Source: Diphasiastrum complanatum (lineage: Eukaryota; Streptophyta; Lycopodiopsida; Lycopodiales; Lycopodiaceae). Taken from it: a stretch of 64,000 nt of DNA. Below are positions 57,650-64,000 of this stretch, one piece after another. The notes under the pieces were generated by a model that worked only from the letters and a program-made list of their open reading frames with translations, was not told the DNA's origin and did not search any database. Every line of letters starts with the position of its first letter. Positions within the stretch are counted from its first letter, which is position 1. Where the stretch lies: NCBI GenBank assembly GCA_029204225.1, contig CM055109.1:30466698-30530697 (forward strand). The letters run 5' to 3'. The translations under genes and the position numbers were made by a program.

Positions 57650-58880
57650 AAGAATGTAAATGTTTGCTCTTGTCTCCTCTTCCATTCTTTTTCAAAGTGT
57701 TTTATCCTCTTATTTCCCTGTCTCCTGTGGTATCAGACAAGGGTAAAGAAACCTCTTATTTTCCATCTCCACAATCTCAACTCCTCCCCCTCCTTTTGCC
57801 CTTTTATATTTCAAGGTATTTCGCTTGTTGGCCCCCAGCTCTTTGCTAATAATCTCACCTGCATAATTGAGCTTCACCACCACTCTACTTCTCTCCTTCT
57901 TATGGAGCTTACGTGCTTCTATGACTTCTTTGAGTCATTGATTAACTACCAAAAATTTGATATTGTTGTTTTCTCTCATGATGCTCCCCCTGTGTGGTGT
58001 CTTGTTCTTGGTCTTAATGTCCTCTCTCATGGGACCATATCTAGATATCTTGGCTTCTCTCTAGGTGCTTCGCTTTCTAACAAAGATCGATTTAACTAGA
58101 TTTTTTATAGAATCAGTTCTAAAATCACATATTGGAACTCCTCTGATCTATCCTTTCCTGCTAGGCTTGTAGTCCTCAAGCATATCATCTCTTTCTATTT
58201 TACTCATTTTCTTTTATCTAGTTTTTTTCCCCTTCGTACTCCTTGACTTTTCAGAAATTCCTCTAGAATAATAGACCTAGCCTTTTGAACTGGGATATCT
58301 GCATTGCTCCCAAGAGATTGGGGGGCTTAGGTCTTCATGATCCTACAGCCACCTCTCTTACTTTACTTTTTAACATATCCATGCCAACTTTGTTTATCCT
58401 CAACCTTGGACTCTTATGATGACGTCTATTCTTCATCCTCTTCCATCGATGAACTACAATAACTCTCACTCATACTTCCTTGAATTCACGTGATCTTCAT
58501 TCCCCCTCTCCATCTCCCTTCCTCCCTTATTCAATTCCATTCTTATAATTTTTCGTTCTATGCGGGAGCTTACCTTATGGATAGGGGCCAACTCAGTTTT
58601 CCCTCTGGAATCTCTTTGGTTTTCTAAAGTGATCACCATTAATTCTAAGCCTCTAGCCTTGATTGAGAGCAGACTTTGCAGGAACTTGACTTGTGAGGAC
58701 CATATCATGGACTCGATTTACTCTAGCAATCTTTCTCACTTGAAAGATGATCTTAGGCTCTCCTCTTGTGAAACTATTTTCCTTTCCTATGCCTTTTCTT
58801 ACGGTGACCTTGGTCCTCTGACTACTTCCTCTACTTTTGTGCTGGACAAAATTAGTCACAGAACTTGGGCATGGTGATTT
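57650..58880 (+). pseudogene. L1-like LINE remnant, RT C-terminal part
   Basis: Plus-strand frames: SLVGPQLFANNLTCIIEL; ISRYLGFSLGASLSNKDRFN, which fits the GIPLG region of L1 RTs; then LSFPARLVVLKHIISFYFTH (about 58155) and NWDICIAPKRLGGLGLHDP-like sequence (about 58285-58345), all hallmarks of the RT connection region. It ends with an unassigned open frame (58560-58877). Frequent stops. It may be the 3' partner of the LINE scrap at 51.4 kb but is a separate insertion in position. Confidence 0.78.
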
Positions 58881-59500
58881 TTACATCTCCCCTCTACTCC
58901 TCTTAGAGGCTAATAAGTTAATGCTCCTTTAAATTTGTTGATGTTATGTATTTTTTATAAAGTCAATAATCTAAGGTCAAATTTTTGAGAAAAAAAAAAG
59001 TTCTCAATAGCTGTTTACTTCCCAAAAAGCATATTTAGATATACATGAACATGACTACTTAAACTTTTATATGGGGAACTGGACGATTCTCCAATCTTTC
59101 CAAGCCTAAACAAAAAATCATGGTGGAAAGTTCAATGGATCATCCATTCCACAACTTTTATCAATTCTTCTCCACATGTTAGACACATGCTATATGTGGA
59201 AAGAGCTCTCATATTAGCTTGAGGCTTTATGGGGCTAAGTTGTGATATTATGTCCCATAGAACACATTGGCTTTAGGGGGTGTAACATCTTCATCTCCTT
59301 TTTCATTGTTCCTAATATCTGTAATGAAGAAAAAAGTTTTAAAAAAAAAAAGGTTAAATCACATCACCTAGGTTTTTACACCAAAAGTAAAGGTCCTACC
59401 AAGAGGGAAAATTCATGTGGCCCTTGGACATGGAACCTTGCACCACCTAAAGTTGGGAACCTTGCACCACCTGATGTCAAACTTTTGATAAGAGAGTAGT
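58881..59500. other. Anonymous stretch
   Basis: No gene. Contains two A-rich runs (58990, 59338), one of which may be a LINE tail. Confidence 0.4.
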
Positions 59501-59509
59501 TGGTATGAA

Positions 59510-59979
59510 GAATAAAATAACCACAATTTTACAATTAATTTCAAATTTGAACAATTAATTCCAGTTATCTATAGTATGGTAGAAAAGAAACCTAGATTTT
59601 AGTCCCCATATGGTTGTGAGGATGTCTTGTGCCCTTGCGTGTTTTTGTTTTAGCTAGATGAATTTTGCATCCCTACAAATAGGACATATGTTGACCTTTG
59701 ATTGAGCTAGAGGTCATGACCCAAATCTAATCATGCTTTTGATTTGTACAAGTCATGAATGAATTTTGGCCCAACCTCATGATGACACTTGGCATGCCCT
59801 ACATGACTAGCTTTTGTCTAGTTTCACATTGCTTTGAAAAATAACCTATTTTAAAGCATGAATTGGCTAATGAAAATAGACATACTACTCACATGTGGGA
59901 ACATGCTCCACACATGTGTGATCTAAATATGTACATCAAAATGTATGATTATCAAGCTAAATTTTGCATATTTTTCACA
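59510..59979 (-). repeat. Beta-type copia LTR (3' LTR of element L)
   Basis: The minus strand starts TGTGAAAAATATGCAAAATT then TAGCTTGATAATCATACATT, with CACATGTGTGGAGCATGTTC, a diverged version of the beta LTRs at 16.7 and 24.9 kb. Preceded by a polypurine tract TTTTGAGGAG (59980-59990). The far end is uncertain. Confidence 0.6.
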
Positions 59980-60404
59980 CTCCTCAAAATATAGCTTGAA
60001 AAGTGTGATAGTTCTCTCCAAATCTTAAATAGCGAAAAATAGCTTCTCAAGTGGATCTTTTGGCATGAGTTTGTTGAAAAAACTAGCCAATAAGCCTGAT
60101 ATTGTAGCAAGATCACCATAGTCATGACAAGACTTTCTTGATTGAAAAACATTTCCAAGCACGAAGAAGAGCTTTCCGCCATTTGAGCACTTTTGCCATT
60201 GATTTCTTCCATCCTTGAAGAATATGATTGATCCAAAAATCCTCCTCCTTGAAATAGCTTCAACTCCATGAGGAAATAAATACTCCTCCTTGATTCAAAA
60301 GGATCACAAAGATCCATTATCACATTACCAAGATCTTGAAAATTAGACACATCAAAATTGGCAAAACTATGCATGCCAAACTAACAAAGAGTTTGCATCA
60401 TATT
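59980..60404 (-). other. Element L internal remnant
   Basis: Lies between the polypurine tract and a gypsy fragment. A 140-codon minus-strand open frame exists but shows no copia RNase H motifs; I do not recognise it. Confidence 0.35.
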
Positions 60405-60676
60405 TTTCAAGAGCCCAGAGGATAGGTGCATTGGTAAGGGCTTCTTTAAATTGATTAAATGTGATGCGTTGTTCATCCATCCATTTGTGAACTACAACTA
60501 CTTTGTAGATTAAGCGTGCTTTGTTACCGAAATCGAAAATAAAGCACCAATAGTAGTTGGCGTGGCCAAGGAAAGAGTAAACTTCGTGTATCGTACGCGG
60601 TTCTGGTAGATTTTTAATGATAAGGATCTTTTCGGGGTCAGTGGCAATGCCATTTTGGTCCTTGTTTGTCCTCCTC
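60405..60676 (-). pseudogene. Ty3/gypsy RT-RNase H junction fragment
   Basis: The minus strand encodes NGIATDPEKILIIKNLPEPR, TIHEVYSFLGHANYYWCFI and EALTNAPILWALEKYD. This matches the segment after the gypsy RT palm (W..P.. E..SFLG..NYYR.FI, F..LK..L..AP.L). It is open over about 90 codons and sits inside copia element L with no LTRs. Confidence 0.8.
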
Positions 60677-60762
60677 CACTTGTGCTCTTAGCCTCTTGTA
60701 GCATTCAGATGCATAATGTCCCTTCTTTCCACAAAAGAAGCATTTCTGCTTTGCTAAAAATG
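60677..60762 (-). pseudogene. Copia gag zinc knuckle fragment (element L)
   Basis: The minus strand reads KCFFCGKKGHYASECYKRLR, a CCHC knuckle. It lies only 35 bases from the PBS, so almost all of gag is deleted. Confidence 0.8.
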
Positions 60763-60796
60763 GATTTGCATTAAATCAATGGCTCATGCTCTTGTA

Positions 60797-60812
60797 CTTG
60801 GCTATGATACCA
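60797..60812 (-). promoter_or_regulatory. Primer-binding site of element L
   Basis: The minus strand reads TGGTATCATAGCCAAG after LTR end ATTTCACA. A short LTR remnant continues from 60813 to about 60840. Confidence 0.7.
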
Positions 60813-60844
60813 TGTGAAATAATATGTTCTAACACAATACCATG

Positions 60845-61486
60845 TGTTATCCAAATCTGGCACTTTTCAGGATTAAGGGAGATGCCGAAGCATTGACATT
60901 GGATAAAAAAAATTTGAGCACAGACAGATGGCGTGTTTCTTATGAATGTGAGACAAGTGTCGTGAACAATTCACGAAACACAAAGCTGATTTAAAGAGAC
61001 AGACTATTGCAAATAATTCGCGAACAAAAATTATTCGACCCTAGAAACAAAGCGTCTATTTGAATATCAATCATCGTAAACGGTTAGATATCTACTGTTA
61101 CAGAAATAAAAGGCCAAAAGACCTATATATAAAAGGCCAAAAGACATGTCCTATAGCAATATAAATACATGTGCACTACTCATTATAACACACTCACTCA
61201 ATCAGAGACACAATAGCGAGATAAGACAACAAGAGATGTATATTGATGAATCGGGTTCAGAGCTATAAAAATTCATTTTTGATCAATAATTTCTTATTGT
61301 CTAAATTGTCTTAAGTTGTCTCTTACTTCCGCATATTATTTCTGCACGCATATTCAATCAAGACAAACATTGTTCTATTAGTACATAGATCAGATACAGA
61401 CTCGATTGAAGACATTGATATTAGTTTGATTTATTCAAACTTTCATCGTGTTCTCTGTGGAAGAATAATTATATTTTTTTCTATAG
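60845..61486 (+). repeat. 5' LTR of copia element M
   Basis: A region of about 640 bases ending at the PBS. It contains a TATA box (CTATATATAAAAG, 61123-61135) flanked by two AAAAGGCCAAAAGAC copies (61106 and 61130), then an AATACATG..CACTCACTCAATC start-type region. The left boundary is approximate; element L borders it. Confidence 0.6.
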
Positions 61487-61502
61487 TGGTATTAGAGCAT
61501 AC
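61487..61502 (+). promoter_or_regulatory. Primer-binding site of element M
   Basis: TGGTATTAGAGCATAC. A second similar site (GTGGTATCAGAGTATAC, 61520) and a third decayed one follow in a repeated leader unit of about 35 bases. Confidence 0.75.
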
Positions 61503-61632
61503 AGAATTAAATCTGATACAGTGGTATCAGAGTATACAAGTTCAAAGCTGATACAGTGAGATCAGAACGAATCAGAGTCGATACAATGGTATCTTCGTCC
61601 CTCTCAACATTCTTCATACATCCATCAGCAAG

Positions 61633-62640
61633 ATGTCATTGATTATCAATATTCAGGCTAAGATCACTACAATCTTGGATCCAGAAGGTACAAAGTACTT
61701 GATTTAAAAATTAAAGACTTCACTCTTATTGAAGGACAAAGGTCTATGGCAATGGGTAGAACCAATAGAGGAGAAGCCAGTAGCTATTCCTGGTAAAGAA
61801 CTTTGGGAATGGAGTTTAAAAAATCACAAAGCTATAGAAATTATTGTGTCTTCAGTGCATGACAATATAATGCTAGATCTTAAATCAATTTTGAACGCAA
61901 AGGATTTATGGAAAGAATTGCAAACCAAGAATGAGACTTGATCTCATAATCAAATCATGTTCTTGGAAGACCAATTAACTTACCTACAGTGGGACGACAA
62001 AGACTTGAACACATTCGTGTGAAAGATAAAAGATCTGTTTATTTCCTTGTAGAATTTTGGTGCAAAAAATACAATTTTTAAGGAAAAACAGCTTAGTTAT
62101 TATCTTCGAGCCCTACCCAGGTCATTCCATACAACAAGAATCTTATTGGCAAAAGATGCGACAATGACACTTCAAAAGGCAATGGATGGAGATAAGGAGA
62201 AAGCAGAAGCTCGTGAACGCTATGACGACAATGGTGATTCCAAAAATGCTCTATTTACTCAGAAGAATAAATCTTCTAAGAAGTCTAAGTTTAAGAGGGA
62301 GTCATCTAAAAAGAATGAGTCTATGACTAATGAGCAACAATCTGGAAAGAACAGAATAATTCTGGTGATAAGAAGATCTGCAACAGATGCAGAAGATTAG
62401 GTCACACAGAAGAAAAGTGTTGGTTAAATTCAAAAATTGAGTGCATTCATTGTCATAAATGGGGTGCAGTAGCAGAATCCCAGAAACAAAAGGGAGCATA
62501 ATCATAGCGAACCTTCAGATTCAAACTATGTCGAAGACAAAGCAGAATGCTGCAGAGCAGCAGAAGACAGGACGACGAGGAACTCAACAGCTTATGTTAG
62601 TGCTGGTCTATGTTGTTCATCTAATTCAATTCGAGAAGTA
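61633..62640 (+). pseudogene. Copia element M gag
   Basis: ATG near 61633; gag helices with LKDKGLWQWVEPIEEKPVAI, LWEWSLKNHKAIEIIVSSV and LKSILNAKDLWKELQTKNET. Stops at about 61706, 61939, 62020 and 62051 break it. Then YYLRALPRSFHTTRILLA and a Lys/Ser-rich tail. The knuckle CNRCRRLGHTEEKC is present (about 62380). A second, partial one (CIHCHKWGAVAES, 62440) has lost its last Cys. The gag start is unlike those of elements C to I, indicating a different copia lineage shared in style with J. Confidence 0.8.
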
Positions 62641-64000
62641 GTACTTGATTTGGGAGCCACCTCACATTTTGTTTCCTTGAAACAAATATTGTTTGAGTAC
62701 AAGAAGACGAACTATTCGAGATTCATTATACTTGGAGACGGTTCCAAGCGTGTGGTTGATGGAACTGGTGCATTATGACTGGACATGAATCAGGGAGACA
62801 AGAAAACGGAGGAAGTTTTCTCTGTCCCTACTCTTGAAAAAGATCTTCTATCCGTAGATAAGATAGTCGATACAGACATGTCAGTAACCTTTTCAAAGAA
62901 CTCTTGTAAACTGTTCAAGGAAGATTCTGATAACCTAGTTGCTAAAGGCAACATAGAAGAAAATTTATATCACCTGAACATTCAAACAAGAATCGAACAA
63001 GCCAATCAAACTCAGGAATCAACAAATATATTGTGGCATAAGAGGCTATCTCACATAAATATGGAAGCCTTGTACCAGCCAACAAAAGTCAGAGAATTCA
63101 AGGAGTTGAAATTAAAAGCAGACATTTTTGAACTACTTGCGAATCATGTCTTAAAGGCAAGATGACTAGAACACCTTTTAGTAAGGATGTTTATAAAGCA
63201 ACTAAGGTACTTGAAATTGTGCATTTAGATATTTGTGGACCATTCGGAATATTGTCGGTGGTGATGCAAAGTACTTCATTACGTTTATTGATGACTTCAG
63301 CAAGTTCGTTGTGGTATACTTTATTTGTACTAAATCTTAAGCTTTCGAGAAATTCGTTGAGTATACGAATTGGGCTGAGAAGTAGACAAACAATAAGTTG
63401 AAGCAAATTTGCACAAATCGTGGAGGTGAGTACATTTCCAATGAATTCAAAGCTTACTATACTGATCGAGGTATTATGCACACGAAAACTGCATCTTACA
63501 CACCTCAGCACAATGGAATAGCTGAACGAAGGAATCGTACAATTATGGAAGCTGCAAGGTGTATGATGGCTCATGCGAAAGCACCAAAACAGTTGTGGAG
63601 AGAAGTAGTGGCTACATCAAATTATCTTCAGAATTGTATTCTGAAATCTCGAATACCGGATAAAACTTCTCATGAGATATGGTGGAAGACAAAGCCAAAT
63701 CTAACACATGTTCGGACATTTGGATGCGTAGTGTATATGCACATACTATATAAGCTGAGAAAGAAACTTGATGAAAAGACAGAACAAGATTTTCTGGTAG
63801 GATTCAAGTTACATTCATCATATTATCGTGTCTATGTACCCGAAACTGGCAAGATAAAAACTGTTCGAGATGTTAAATTTGATGAGACGAAATACATAGT
63901 AGACAGTGATCTAATTGGCTATGAGATTCTCAGAAACTATTATGAGCTACCAACGACGACAGAAGTAAAACAAACAGAAGATGAAAGAGAATTATCATAT
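62641..64000 (+). pseudogene. Copia element M protease and integrase (runs off window)
   Basis: Protease VVLDLGATSHF (62640) has DLG for the catalytic DSG. VPTLEKDLLSVDKIVDTDM follows, then LWHKRLSHINMEALYQ (63035). Integrase: VHLDICGPFG (63222), FITFIDDFSKFVVVYF, CTNRGGEYISNEF (63415) with Asn in place of the catalytic Asp, and NGIAERRNRT (63515) with Glu kept. Then TFGCVVYMHILYKL and TVRDVKFDETKY. Stops at 62776, 63338 and 63382 and one frame change near 63160 and 63245. RT should lie to the right of the window. Confidence 0.87.

Overview
This is nuclear DNA from a land plant with a large, repeat-rich genome. The window is AT-rich and dominated by plant-type Ty1/copia retrotransposons, whose primer-binding sites match the initiator-Met tRNA motif TGGTATCAGAGC. 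Ty3/gypsy and LINE remnants are also present. I see no tRNA, rRNA, CRISPR array or prokaryotic gene. Two things point away from a flowering plant. One is a host gene for a calcium and integrin-binding (CIB) type EF-hand protein, a family I associate with flagellated lineages. The other is a non-LTR element with an R2-like layout (N-terminal zinc finger, central RT, C-terminal CCHC plus PD-(D/E)XK-like endonuclease). A fern, lycophyte or other plant with swimming sperm is my best guess; this is inference.

Layout. 1-3.3 kb: decayed R2-like element. 3.9-16.4 kb, minus strand: a three-exon CIB-like gene whose first intron is about 11.2 kb. That intron holds copia remnants, a Ty3/gypsy element joined to a purple acid phosphatase exon, and a Z-DNA-prone TG/CG tract. 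16.7-28.9 kb: copia remnants, mostly minus strand, including two elements sharing one LTR and an internally inverted element. 28.9-35.2 kb: mostly unassigned, with long GA repeats, an endonuclease/exonuclease/phosphatase fragment and an unrecognised 73-residue conserved-looking reading frame.

35.3-50.9 kb holds a three-level nest. A gag-protease-bearing LTR element (G) was split by copia element H (36490-48159, target duplication ACCCT). H was split in turn by copia element I (39988-46125, target duplication AGAAG). I has near-identical 655-bp LTRs and is the youngest. H keeps one reading frame throughout with ten nonsense codons and no frameshift, a pattern typical of cytosine deamination.

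50.9-64 kb: an LTR remnant, two L1-like LINE fragments, copia elements J (pol and 3' LTR), K (RNase H and 3' LTR, with a 21-C polypurine tract) and L (a deleted shell holding a gypsy RT fragment). Copia element M has its 5' LTR, gag, protease and integrase here and runs off the right edge.

The only host gene I can support in full is the CIB-like one. Apart from that, the window records serial retrotransposon insertion, nesting, inversion and decay.
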